64,000 nt of DNA from contig JAYEVK010000192.1 in assembly GCA_036346275.1 (NCBI GenBank), positions 87,153-151,152 of the forward strand, written 5' to 3'. The stretch is from Otatea glauca (Eukaryota; Streptophyta; Magnoliopsida; Poales; Poaceae). Made by a program: the position numbers and the translations under genes. Every line of letters begins with the position of its first letter. The first letter of the stretch is position 1. This document shows, piece after piece, positions 12,671 to 23,357 of this stretch. The notes below the pieces were generated by a model. That model was not told the DNA's origin, ran no database searches, and saw nothing but the letters and a program-made list of their open reading frames with translations.

Positions 12671-14576
12671 TAAGATAGCGCATTTGAATTTGTTGATGAT
12701 GGAACTAACTAAAAAAAGATTAACCGAAAAGGATGGGACATGTAAGACAATGGATAAAGCAATGGATGGTGTACACTCTTCAGAGTGTGTATATAGAATG
12801 TGGGATGCAAATACACTAAGAGAACCCGTGACATGCTTAGATGCCGCTGAATATATGATCCAATCAATATGAGGATGCTTATATGTGGATGCAAGTGCTT
12901 GTGTCTGAGTACCTTCGCCCATGTGGGCATAGGAGATGGTAGGTGCTATCGTGGAATCTTGAGAAAACTCTAATACTTTGCCCTTCTGCTATTGTTCCCA
13001 CTTACATAGCTTGCTCTCCTATCAGAGTAATAGACATGTTTTCTTCTGTCATAGCCATATTGGCTCTAGGGTCACCCCTGCCCATGCCTCGAACCTCCAG
13101 GACCCCAATCTCCTCCTCAACTTCCATGATCACTACGATTGCCACAATCTCCACCATACTGTGGGAGAAGACAAGCACGCCTCAGGTGTTCTCTTACCCT
13201 ACAGTTGTAGTACTCCCTATCATCAGGTATAGCATAGGCAGATCTGACTGGGTTGTTGCCCCCATCAATCATAGTCGAACTTCTGCCTATATCATAGATG
13301 AAATTGCCTTCTCCATAGTAGGTAGGTTCGCAAAGTAAAACATGGTAGCTCTCCTACTCTCAAGTTCTAGGTTCAGCCCCTTCAAGAAGTGTGTGGCCCG
13401 TCTACGTTGCAGCCACAATCTGCTAACCTCAAGATCACTATCACATGTCAATTGTAGTGGATCATAATGATCCAAGTCTACCTATATCTGCTGTAACTCA
13501 CTAGCATACTCCTTGATGATCTTCTCTTCCTGTTTTACGACCTCCACCTTACCCTGAACATCCACCATCATCATCACATTGCCTATCCCAAAGTACATAT
13601 TGCTCAGTGTCTTCAACATCTCTGCTGCATTCTACATTGACTCCACTATCCGAGCATTGAATGGAGACGTCAAAGTTAGCAACCAAGCCGCCACTACAGA
13701 ATTGATTATTTTCCACATGCTCCAATCAATGCCTGTCTTATCTACAGGCTCAACCAAAATCTCCTATAGGTAATGTGTCCACTCCTGTCATCCTCAGAAT
13801 TAGCTTAGCCCTTCGAGACCAACTCAAGTAATTCTTGCTTAATTCCAACTTCACATCATTCAGTATTAGCTCTAGCTTCAACTCAGATGATCCTATTCCA
13901 GCCCTCAGACCAATTATACCCATCACTAAAAGGTTGTATACTATGCTTCTCATATCACCTTATGTGACCAGTGAGGAAATCGACTCAACAATCGCCATCC
14001 TCTTCTCTTCGACCCCTTCATCCTAGCATCCTCTTCCTGCTTTCTCATAGCTTCAATCTCCTCTAGAGTCATCTTGGACAAACAACTAGAGCACTACCGA
14101 TCACAAATCTATGCCACGTGTATCTCCATGATCATGGAAATCCCTTAAGCATCAATGTCAACACAAATCACATACGTAGAACCTTTTGATACACGTGCAA
14201 TTTAAGAAAAATGAACAATAAAAACCTCAGCAAAAAACAACCTTTTCCCTTTTCTCAACCCCCTTTTTCCTTCAGTCGGCCCTTCCTTTTCCTTCTTGAT
14301 CTCCCTCCTCTTTTGCTTCCCTTTGTTCGACATGCCAATCTAAAGGCGCTAGTGACAGCGAGTTGGCTCCTCCGTGTAGCGACGATGACCAAGCACCCTA
14401 GCAGCGATGGCGGTGGCCTGGCACCCCTGGTGGTGACCCGGTGCCCCATGGTGGTGGAGACGGCCTGACGCTCCTGGTGGCGGTAGTGGCCTAGCCACCT
14501 AGTGGCAGCGACAAAGAATAGCAGCAGAAAAGGTGGTGCAGATTGGAACGTGCGATGACGGTGGATCAGAGGTAGG
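12671..14576 (-). pseudogene. copia gag and protease (broken)
   Basis: Minus-strand pieces downstream of the primer site give gag: a segment around LSWSRRAKLILRMTGVD (about 13830-13750), a central part HFLKGLNLELESRRATMFYF (about 13410-13330) and a zinc-knuckle-like YYNCRVREHLRRAC whose Cys/His set is incomplete (about 13215-13170). The protease region follows (12922-12644) with DWIIYSAASKHVTG, where the catalytic D-S/T-G is degraded to YSAA. Gag would form the particle and the protease would process it. Stops and frame changes are frequent. Confidence 0.82.
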
Positions 14577-14588
14577 GCTCTGATACTA
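14577..14588 (-). other. tRNA primer binding site of the copia element
   Basis: The minus strand reads TAGTATCAGAGC directly next to the LTR. This matches the initiator-Met tRNA primer site used by most plant copia elements (normally TGGTATCAGAGC), with the expected second base changed. It fixes the 5' LTR boundary and the element's direction. Confidence 0.85.
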
Positions 14589-14724
14589 TGTAGATTGAAA
14601 TTGTGTGTGATCCCACACCCTTTATTTATAGTGAGGATTATAGCCATAATATAATCAAACTATATCTCTAACTTCCTAATTTATCTCTAATTTAACCGAA
14701 TTTAATCTAGGCTCTATCCCAACA
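14589..14724 (-). repeat. copia 5' LTR (136 bp)
   Basis: On the minus strand it starts TGTTGGGATAG and ends CAATCTACA immediately before the primer site, so it is a short TG...CA LTR. A TATA-like CTATAAATAAA lies at 14621-14631 on the minus strand and would be the element promoter. The partner 3' LTR lies to the left of the window, so the target duplication (TACTA at 14725-14729 on this side) cannot be confirmed. Confidence 0.82.
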
Positions 14725-15712
14725 TACTATTACCTAAAATTTTACAAAGCAAACCCTACAAATAGAAAACTAACTACATATCAGACCCTTGTCAGCAACA
14801 TGGCCCACACCCACACCCACCGCCACTCCACTCTCCCTCCCCCTTCCTCTCTCTCTCGCCTCCCTCACACCCCAACAAAAACCTATCACTGGTGCCCCTA
14901 AATCATGTCACACCACCACTAGCCCGTGTCGCAAGAACTCATCACCAACCTCTCCTTGACCAGATTTAACCGTACCCGTCTGCTCGCCACCACTCTCTCC
15001 TTTCATCGCTGCCCTCCTGTGAAGCTTTCTACCGCCGCTTGCGCGACCATCTACCATCGCCTTTTGGTGAGCAGATTCGGCTGTGAGCCTACTGGAGCTA
15101 GGGGTGCACGACAATGGAGTCAAGTAGGTGGCCATGGTAGGTGATGGAGCGAGAGGAGGAGGCCAGTCGTGGTGGTCCAGATTTGGTCACTACTCGGTCA
15201 TTACCATCCCCGCAGTGTCGCTTGGTCACTATCGTCCTCGCTCGGTCAACACCGCTTGGCCAGTGCCTTCACCTGGCTGCACGTGCAGGAGATAGAGATG
15301 TGTTTCCATCCCTCCTCTCCAACCACACCTTCTCTCCCCAAACCCCTACATCTTGTAGAAGCCATTCTGACACCTCTGCAAGACACCATCTCGTCCCCTC
15401 TCATGTCCATTTAGCATCTGAGCCTAGCTGGCCTGCAAGACACCCAGTTGAGGCATCGCATTGTACATGCCCTTATATGGACTCATGTTGACACTATTAA
15501 AAGTTGATCTTGTTACGTGTATGTAATGCCCAGATCTGTTAGTGTAAAGGCCCATGTGAAGTGGTAATGCGATTAATCCCATATTACTTATGTAAAGTGA
15601 GTTGTAGTAGTATATAATGTCTATTGGATCCAAACAGAACACCTCTGGGTTAACCCTTTTACACGAAGTAAGGACGAAAGTGTAAGCGGGGTGTTATGCA
15701 TGCATGGGCCTA
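14725..15712. other. Unassigned sequence between copia LTR and LTR fragment
   Basis: About 990 bp that I cannot assign. The first 500 bp are pyrimidine- and CA-rich (runs of CCACACC and CTCTCTC). The middle is moderately GC-rich with short open frames that resemble no known protein. The last 180 bp (15530-15712) are better structured, with short repeats of GGCCCATG and GTGTAA. It may be the older host sequence into which the copia element inserted, or another unknown repeat. Confidence 0.4.
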
Positions 15713-17346
15713 TGTAACGTCCCAATTTTTGGCTCAAAATAATTTAATATTGCTATTTGTGCATTTTCTGAATTTTAGGTTTTTTGAAAATTTCTGGAAT
15801 TTATTTCATATTTTTGAATTAGGCTTACCATTAGTACTATTTTAATATTTGAAAAGTTTAAATAAATTTTTTCCAAAAATATTTTATCTAAGTTCTAAAT
15901 GTCTCAAATTATTTTTCAGAATGTTTTAGATTTTTTTTTGATATTTTTGCTATTTTATTTGAATTGTTTTAATTTTTGGAACTATATACTTAAGAAAAGT
16001 TTGAAAAATGTTTAAATAATGTTTGAGCCAAAACCCTATTGTGTCCAGCCCATTTCCTCTTGTCGGCTCGGTCCAACCCGCTGAAGCCCAAGTGCCGCGA
16101 TGCCCTAGATTTCTGTCTTCAGATCTCGATCGGACAGTGGAGGGTGATCTGAAACCCTAATACGTTGTGATCGTTGGATTTGATGATCGGTCAGGATCGT
16201 TCGGTGTAAGTGAAACCCTAGCGTGGCTATGGATAGTTAGATCAAGGTGGAGCATGTGGCTGGGATCAATTGGATGTCCGGATTGGTGTCAGCCATTGGA
16301 TGGGATGCGTGGCAAGCACCTGGTCATTGTCTCCGATTGGAGTTCGGGCCTACGCCGCCGTTGTGTCTGAGTTGGTCGTCGTGTGGTACACGGACGTCGA
16401 GGGATTTATAATTTATGTTGAGCATTGTCTCGAGATCCCTAGGCTTTTGCGCATCAATCCATCCGTGTATATCTTTCTGAGGCATTATCATTGAGAAGAC
16501 CTTGCTCGTCGGAGTTTTGGAGCTCACCACTGTCATTATTCACGTGGATCTCCATCAGTGTTGCATCCACGGAGGAGTTGAGGGTGTAGCCGAGTTTGTC
16601 ACGTGAAGCTTTTGAAGATCCATGGTGGTTCTAGGCTGATCTAACGAGGTAACATCGTGGATATGGTCATCGTCCTCGAGTTCGATGGGAGTGCCGTCGC
16701 CCGACCTCGTCAGCGGAAACCGAAGGGACGTGATGATGTGGATGTCGCGTGTCTACCGTGTCGATGCCCTTGTTAGCAGATGCTGCTTACATGTTGTTGC
16801 ATGTCAGTTGGATTGGCATGCACGGTTGGCGGCCACGTTAGCGCTCATGGGCCCGCTTGTTAATCACCGTCACCCCGTGGACTCGGTCCACTGGGAATTC
16901 ATGTGTTTCCATGGACATGGTCCATGGACCGAACCCACATGTCAGCCTTAGTGGGGTTTTATGGAATTATTTTTTTATATAGGGAAAAGCTAATGCTGAC
17001 ATCATTATTCCAGTTTTTTAGTACAAAAATAATTTGGAAAAAATATGAATTTATTCTTTTCCTGATTTTCTCTTTTATTTGTATCTTTCGGGAGCCAGTT
17101 TTTCTTTCATACGAGCTCCGATTGAAGCTATTCCAGTTTTTAAAAACTTTTAAAATTGAGATCTATTTAATAGTGAATTTTATTTGATTTTAGAATTTAT
17201 TTCTTCCCTAGTTTGGTATTTATTTGCTATTTTTCTTGATTCGTGTAGACGTCGAAGTGTCCGGATTGCTCGAATGTGAAGTGTTGAATCAAGACCAAGC
17301 TCCAGAACAAGATCAAGACCTTTTCTAAGGCAAGTTGTGCTTTGAT
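15713..17346 (+). repeat. Truncated LTR, Tekay-family (copy 4)
   Basis: It starts TGTAACGTCCCAATTTTTGG and follows the family consensus through the AT-rich zone, the GC-rich middle and the 'AAGGCAAGTTGTGCTTTGATCATGTTGAA' landmark seen in other copies (split here as AAGGCAAGTTG at about 17330 and TTTGATCATG after it), then breaks off at about 17346. The last half of the LTR is missing. It is in the position of a 5' LTR for the gag-pol at 18869, but it may belong to a different insertion. No primer binding site remains. Confidence 0.8.
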
Positions 17347-17479
17347 CATGTTGAAAGCATGCAGAGTGCGAGAGATACACTGTAAGAAAAGAGAGAAGTA
17401 GATGATAGGATAAATGAGGTTATTTTTTAAAATAATGATTTATTCTCTGTTTCTAGTGTTGTTGTTCTCTATTTTCAAA

Positions 17480-17835
17480 ATAAAGAATGGATTCATCACC
17501 ATTTTAATTTTACAACAAGGAATGTGAATCTCATCTAACGATTTGTAAAAAGTAGATCTAAAGAACAACCACCATCAATTAAAACTATTCATAGTTTGCA
17601 ATTACTAATAGTAGGAGAAACCACCAATGGTAATTTATGAGGTATTGACATACCTTTTGGGCAATCCTCCTGGTTAAAATTCAGAGGCATTCTCGACGGT
17701 CACCTTGGGTAGTTGCGCTTTCCTATAAGGGTGTTTGATTTGAATTGTTTTCTTGACTAGTACATAGTAGACCATCCAAAGATGACATTGACGTGATTGT
17801 TTATCTTTTTGAATGGCATCTCCTCATCCACATCT
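17480..17835 (-). pseudogene. Tat-type gypsy gag-protease fragment (antisense)
   Basis: The minus-strand translation contains NNHVNVIFGW (about 17800-17770), then LPLVVSPTISNCKL and VLIDGGCSLDLLF (about 17615-17520). The last contains an aspartic-protease DGG site. The order and wording match the gag-protease junction of the Tat-type element at 42420-42130 in this window. It is a short antisense piece lodged in the leader of the Tekay element, so it arrived by insertion or rearrangement. Confidence 0.78.
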
Positions 17836-18868
17836 ACATCTTTAGTATTACATGGTGAGCGTACTACTGGATATGCTGTTGAACTTTGGAGGATTTTACA
17901 AGTGCTTGGAGAGTTTGAGAGATCGCTCTACTGAGGAACCAGCTAGATCATCAATGGTAAGGCTCGTGGAATGATTTCTAGGATTATCATCTACGTCAGA
18001 GAGGACACCAAGGCGAGCCATCCGATCAACATCACCATCAGGAGGTCTATGTTCGACGCAGGTATCCAGTAGTCATCGTACCTTGCTCTACAACACATCT
18101 GCCACGTCTAGTCCGATGAGCTGGAGTATACAGTGTTCTGACTTCATCCCCAAGGAGGTGCTACTCAATGCCAAAGAATTGAAGAGGAAGTTGATGCAAC
18201 GGTCATGCATTTGGCCAGGTTTGCTGCTGCTTAAGAGGACTTGATGCAAGAGACTACTCAAGAATTGGACCGAGTCTATGAGGCTCTAAGGATCATCGAA
18301 GAGGATCTCCAAGAGACACACATAATGTCTATAGAGAGGATAGCTAAGCTGGAGGAAGCTTTGCATGTCGCTGAAGAGGAAGTAGAAGAAGAGTTGAAGG
18401 AAGATGATCCTGAAGAGGTAGAGGTGGAGCCTAAAGACCTAGAGCCTAAGATGCGAGATGTGCATGTGCAATTTGAGGTCATCGCTCCTAGTCTCAGGAT
18501 CGCTTTGTGCTGATGCTAGCCCACCAACCATCATATGCCTAGGGGAGCCTCAACCCATATGGCTTGACGAGTGAGGGTGTGATAGTTTAGATAGTTGAGA
18601 CTCTTGTTTTTGAGTCGCGTCCACTTTTGTTAGGAAGCGTCGCCATGTAGGTGTTAGCTTTGGGTGCTTAGGATGAGTGGTCCTTTTATGATTGCTAAGT
18701 GTGCAGTATGTGTTGCATAGCCCATAGGCTCTTGTAAGCAACCATACTAAGTTATTAATAATTAAAATTTGTTTATTTTGTTGGGTTAAACGTATTTCCC
18801 ATGCATTAGGTTTCATATACTTTACCTATGTTGTTCCCTCTCCCCTAACCCTATGAAGTGATCAGCAG
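17836..18868 (+). pseudogene. Gypsy leader/pre-gag remnant with coiled-coil ORF
   Basis: Plus-strand frames read a degraded globular part (about 17930-18230, with stops) followed by an open 90-codon stretch at 18241-18513. That stretch is strongly acidic and heptad-rich (TQELDRVYEALRI, IAKLEEALHVAEEEVEEELK) and ends at TGA near 18513. Similar coiled segments occur in the N-terminal polyprotein region of cereal gypsy elements, so I read it as a retroelement leader protein and not a cellular gene. 18514-18868 has no coding signal and is the presumed untranslated leader before gag. Confidence 0.5.
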
Positions 18869-20070
18869 ATGGTTCAGACTCGTGTGAACAATGGAGCTAG
18901 TAAAAGTGGTACTCTATCCAGTGACAATCCCAATGATAGATCATTTCCTCAACCGTCAACCCAAGTTGACATGCAGAACTTTGGAGTGTTCCTGGCTGTT
19001 TAGACTCAACTGATGCATACTATGATGCAGCAAGTGCACAATATCATCAATCAAGCAAGTGCCAAAAATGCATCACAAGCTACTAACAATGGACCACGTC
19101 CTTACTCGAAGTTGTCAGATTTCATAAGGACTAATCTGCTAACATTCTCTAGAAGTGCTACACCTCTTGAAGCAGATGATTGGCTTAGGATAATGAGAGG
19201 AAGCTACATATTACCCAATGTGAAGGCAATGAGAAGGTTCTCTATACTTTTCATCAATTAGAAGGAACTGTTGCTGAGTGGTGAGAGAACTATTGAGCTA
19301 CCCATGAAACCCCACAAGAGATCACTTGGAATGAGTTCACTACTGCTTTTCGTCAGTACCATGTACCGAAAAGAATCATGGACTTGAAAAAGGAAGAATT
19401 CATGGCTATAAAGCAAGGAGGCTAATCTATGGCAAAGCATCTGAACAAGTTCACACAACTTGCTCGTTATGCACCTGAAGATGTTGCTACTGATAAGGCG
19501 AGAAAGACTTGTTTCATGAAGGGACTGAACTTTAGACTGCAAGTTGGGTTGATTACCCATAACTTCCTAGTTTTTCAAGAATTGGTCAATAAGGTCCTCA
19601 TTCTGGAAGATAAGCACAAGGAGTTGGATGACAACCGCAAGTGTAGGATGGCTCAACAAGGAGATCATCAAGGTCAACGTATGAGAGTTGCTCCTCAACA
19701 GTTTGCTAGGATTCAGCCTTAAGCTATGTTCAAGACATCGTCCCCTGCATCTCGTCCCTCTGGTTCGAATTTCTAGACACCTGTTCAAACAAATGTTGTC
19801 CCGGAGGAAATCAACAGTCCTCAATCAAGCGTTGTTTCAGCTGCAGAGAGCTAGGATATTTTTCCAATAACTGTCCCCAAAGAGGAGGTGTTATCCCTGT
19901 TTATTTCATCTTTGGTTCTACACTAGCAAAGGTACCAACACCAGGAGTAAATCGTGGAACAAGGCAAGCTAGAGCTACGCCCCAAGCAATAGTGAGAGGT
20001 CAAGTCAATCACATCACAGATGATGGAGCTCAAGATGAGTCAAACATAATGCTGGGTAAGTTTCTGGTTA
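18869..20070 (+). pseudogene. Tekay-type chromovirus gag (broken)
   Basis: It starts at ATG 18869 (MVQTRVNNGASKSG). The capsid domain is recognisable: SDFIRTNLLTFSRSATPLEADDW (about 19115-19180) and the AKHLNKFTQLARYAPEDV segment (19429 onward). The zinc knuckle near 19836-19880 reads CFSCRELGYFSNNC, with the His of CCHC replaced by Tyr. Stops occur at about 19002 and 19259 and the frame changes at least twice. The protein would assemble the retrotransposon particle. pol follows directly, as usual for this clade. Confidence 0.88.
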
Positions 20071-23000
20071 AGTCAGTACCCACAATAGTTTTATTTGATT
20101 CTAGTGCTTCACATTCTTTTGTTTCTTGAGCTTTTGCTGTGTGGAATGGATTGGATGTTATGAATATTAAGTGCATGCTATTAGTCCAATCCCCTGGATC
20201 AGAACTTTGGTCTAACTAGGTTGTTTGAGAATTAAGTAGCTTATTAATGGGATAGAGTTTTTGGCAAACCTCATTATGTTGGAAACCTAGACCCTAGATT
20301 TATCCTTGGAATGGATTGGTTGACCAAGCATAAGGCTATTTTGGATTTTAGTAGAAGAGTAGTGTCAGTTGAGAGCCCAAAAGGTGAAAAAGTGGAATTC
20401 CAAGTGATCGCAGTTCGCGATGGTCAGTTAAAGGTTAATAGTGCAAAGGTTGCTAGTTTGGAGTATGTACTTGTTATCAGTTAATAACTAGATGTGTTTC
20501 ATGAGGATCTACCTGGTATGCCACCAGATCGAGATATTGAGTTTGTTATTGAGTTGTTGTCTGGTACAGCCCCAATAGCAAAGAGATCCTATTGGATGGC
20601 TACCGATGAGCTAGTGGAAATGAAGAAGAAGATTGAAGAGCTGCTAGAAAAATGTTTTGTGAGACCAAGTTCGTCGCTATAGGGAGCACCCGTTATGTTC
20701 ATTAGAAAGAAATATGGAAGTTTAAATATGTGTATTGATTATCGTTCTCTTATTGAAGTGACGATAAAGAATAACTATCCGTTACCCAGGATCGATGATT
20801 TGTTTGATCAGTTAAGAGAAGATGGAGTTTTCTCTAAGATAAATCTTCGATCGGGATACCACCAGTTGAAGATTCATACGAAGGATGTCCGTAAGACTGC
20901 ATTCTTTACGCAAAATATACATTATGAGTTCACGATCATGTCCTTTAAGTTGACTAATGCTCCTGCATATTTCATGAACATGATGAATAAGGTTTTCATA
21001 GAATATTTAGACAAGTTTGTTGTTGTGTTCATAGATGATATTCTTGTCTACTCAAAGTCAAAAGAAGAGCAAGCGCAGCATTTGAGATTAGTTCTTGAAA
21101 TGCTCTGAGAGAAATAGTTGTATGCCAAGTTTAGCAAGTGTGACTATTGAAAAAAGAAAGTTGAGTTCCTTGGTCATGTTATGACGTTAAAGTAGTTGTT
21201 GTCGACCCAAGTAAAGTGGAAGCAGTGTTACATTGAGAATAACCAAAGTCATTTACCCAGATTCATAGTTTTATGGGAATTTCAGGATATTATCGTCGAT
21301 TTATCGAAGGATTTTTGACAATTTCTAGGGCCACTTATGCCGTTGTTGAAAAAGTAGAAGAAGTTCGCGTGGACACTTAAGTGTGAAAAGAGTTTCCAAG
21401 AGTTAATGAAGCGTCTGACGACAACACTAGTGTTAGTGTTGCCGAATGTTCAGAGTAGCTTTGATATCTACTGTAATGCTTTGATATCTACAAGGACTTG
21501 GATGTGTTAAGGTTGTTGCGTATGCGTCAAGGCAATTGAAACCTCATGAGAATTATCCAATGCATGATTTGGAATTAGCTGCTTAGTGCATGCTTTGAAG
21601 TTGTGGCATCATTATCTCATCGGAAATAGATGTGAGATATATACAGACCACAAGAGTTAAAGTACTTCTTTTCTCAATCGGATCTCAATATGAGACAACG
21701 AAGATGGTTGGTGTTAATAAAGGATTATAACGTAAGAATACACTATCATCCTGGAAAGCTAATGTAGTAGCAGATGCTTTATGTCATAAAAATCATAGTG
21801 CTAACATGCTAGTTCAACAGAATCAATCTGAACTATGCAAGGAGTTTCAAAAGCTGAAATTTGAGGTGGTTCCAAAAGGATTCATAGCTACCTTGGAAGT
21901 AAAGCCGACTTTAGAGGATCAGATCCGAGAAAGTCAGAAAGATGATGACAAAATCAAAAGCATCAGGTCTAAAATGGATGAAGGTAAAGCTAAAGATTTT
22001 TCTTTGGATGATCAAGGTACTCTATGATTCAAAAGACAAATTTGTGTACCTAATCGAAAGCAGTTGATTCTTGAGGAAGCTTAAAATTCAAATTATTCGA
22101 TTCATCCAAGAAGTGCTAAGATGTATCAAGATCTTAAGGAAAGGTTTTGGTGGCCTAGTTTGAAGCGAGAAGTTGCCGAACATGTTGCTTTGTGTGATGC
22201 GTGTCAGAGAGTAAAGGCAATGCATCAAAGGCCTGTTGAATTGCTATAGCCATTGAAGATTCCTAAATGAAAGTGGGAGAAAATTGGTATAGATTTTATT
22301 ACTGGTTTACCTAGAACTCAGAGTGGATATGATTCTATATAGGTCATAGTGATCGTTTGACCAAAGTTGATCATTTTATACCAGTTAAGACTACATATAC
22401 TAGAGATCGCTTGGTAGAGTTATATATGTCAAGGATCGTGTGTATACATGGAGTGCTAAAGAAGATGGTGTCAGATAGAGGTACCCAATTTACCTCGATA
22501 TTCTGGAATAAAATGCATGAAGCAATGGGAACTTGTTTGAATTTTAGTACAACTTATCATCCATAGAGAGATGGTCAGACTAAAAGAGTCGATCAGATGT
22601 TGGAAGATATGTTGAGAGCTTGTGTCTAGCTTATGCCACTTCATGGGATAAATGCTTGTCATATGCAAAATTCAGTTATAATAATAGTTATCAGGCGAGT
22701 TTGCAAATGTTACCATTTGAAGCTTTGTGTGGTCATTCTTGTCGTACTCCGTTGAACTAGAATGAGACAAGAGAGCATCTTATCTTTGGACTTGACATTT
22801 TTAAGGAAGACAAAGAACAAATTGCTATGATTAGAGAAAGGTTAAAAGTAGCTTAATCAAGGCAGAAGAGTTATGCTGATAATCGCTGACGAGAGTTGAA
22901 CTTTGAGTTAGAAGATTTTGTGTATCTCAGAGTTACCCCTCTTATAGGAGTCAAAAGGTTTCATGCTAAACGAAAGCTTGCGCCAAGATATATTGGTCCA

Positions 23001-23345
23001 TTCAAGATCTTAATCCATAAATGAAAGGTTGCCTATTAGTTGGAGTTTTCTCAATCATTAGCAGGTGTGCATGATGTGTTTCATGTTTCTCAGCTCAAGA
23101 AGTATCTTCGAGTGCCAACAGAGCTAACACCATTAGAATCAACTGAGCTGTAGGGGTATTTGACTTATAAGGAGTAACCGATTAAGATTTTGGATGTTGC
23201 TGATCGTGTCAGTTCGTTATTGCAAAGGGCAATAGAGTAATCATTCAGAAAGTGAAGCAACGTGGGAGCGTGAGGAGAGTTTTGAAGGCAGAGTTTCCTA
23301 ACCTATTCCGTAGTTAGCCCTAAATCTCGGGGTCAAGATTCTATT
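20071..23345 (+). pseudogene. Tekay-type chromovirus pol (PR-RT-RH-IN-chromodomain, broken)
   Basis: Domains in order: protease VLFDSSASHSFVS (about 20085-20130; the usual DSGA is DSSA); RT from about 20494 with IDYRSLIEVT, NYPLPRIDDLFDQL, SGYHQLKI and the catalytic VVFIDDILVYS (about 21020-21055, both Asp kept); RNase H 21340-21800; integrase with the HHCC-type DACQRVKAMHQRP entry (about 22195), DFITGLPRT (about 22290), VSDRGTQFTS and a decayed TDGQTER-like region (about 22570); and a C-terminal chromodomain remnant (about 23165-23320). Integrase after RNase H plus a chromodomain places it in Ty3/gypsy chromoviruses, and the about 3.1-kb LTR fits the Tekay/Del clade. At least ten in-frame stops (many TAG) make it inactive. 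Confidence 0.93.
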
Positions 23346-23357
23346 AAGGGGGAGGTT
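23346..23357 (+). other. Polypurine tract of the Tekay-type element
   Basis: AAGGGGGAGG followed by TT lies directly before the LTR start TGTAACATCCC. It is the plus-strand primer for reverse transcription. It proves that the 3-kb repeat family in this window is an LTR family and fixes the 3' LTR start at 23358. Confidence 0.9.

Larger units (their letters stand above)
1..14724 (-). mobile_element. Ty1/copia retrotransposon, split by solo LTRs
   Basis: On the minus strand the pieces read in the order 5' LTR (14589-14724), tRNA primer site, gag, protease, integrase, reverse transcriptase, RNase H. That order is diagnostic of Ty1/copia, because integrase precedes RT. The body is interrupted at 7719-11019 and 723-6994 by solo LTRs of a gypsy family. 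Removing each insert plus one target-site copy rejoins the copia sequence. The 3' LTR is not in the window: the polyprotein is still finishing at position 1. Many stops and lost catalytic residues show that the copy is dead. I do not assign a copia lineage. Confidence 0.93.

Noticed and set aside
14811..14880. Simple-sequence CA/CT-rich stretch as a regulatory element
   Set aside because: It is plain low-complexity pyrimidine-rich DNA without any defined motif.
18241..18513. Cellular coiled-coil gene
   Set aside because: It lies between a retroelement LTR remnant and gag, continues a degraded upstream frame and resembles leader/gag-associated coils of gypsy elements, so a cellular gene is unlikely.
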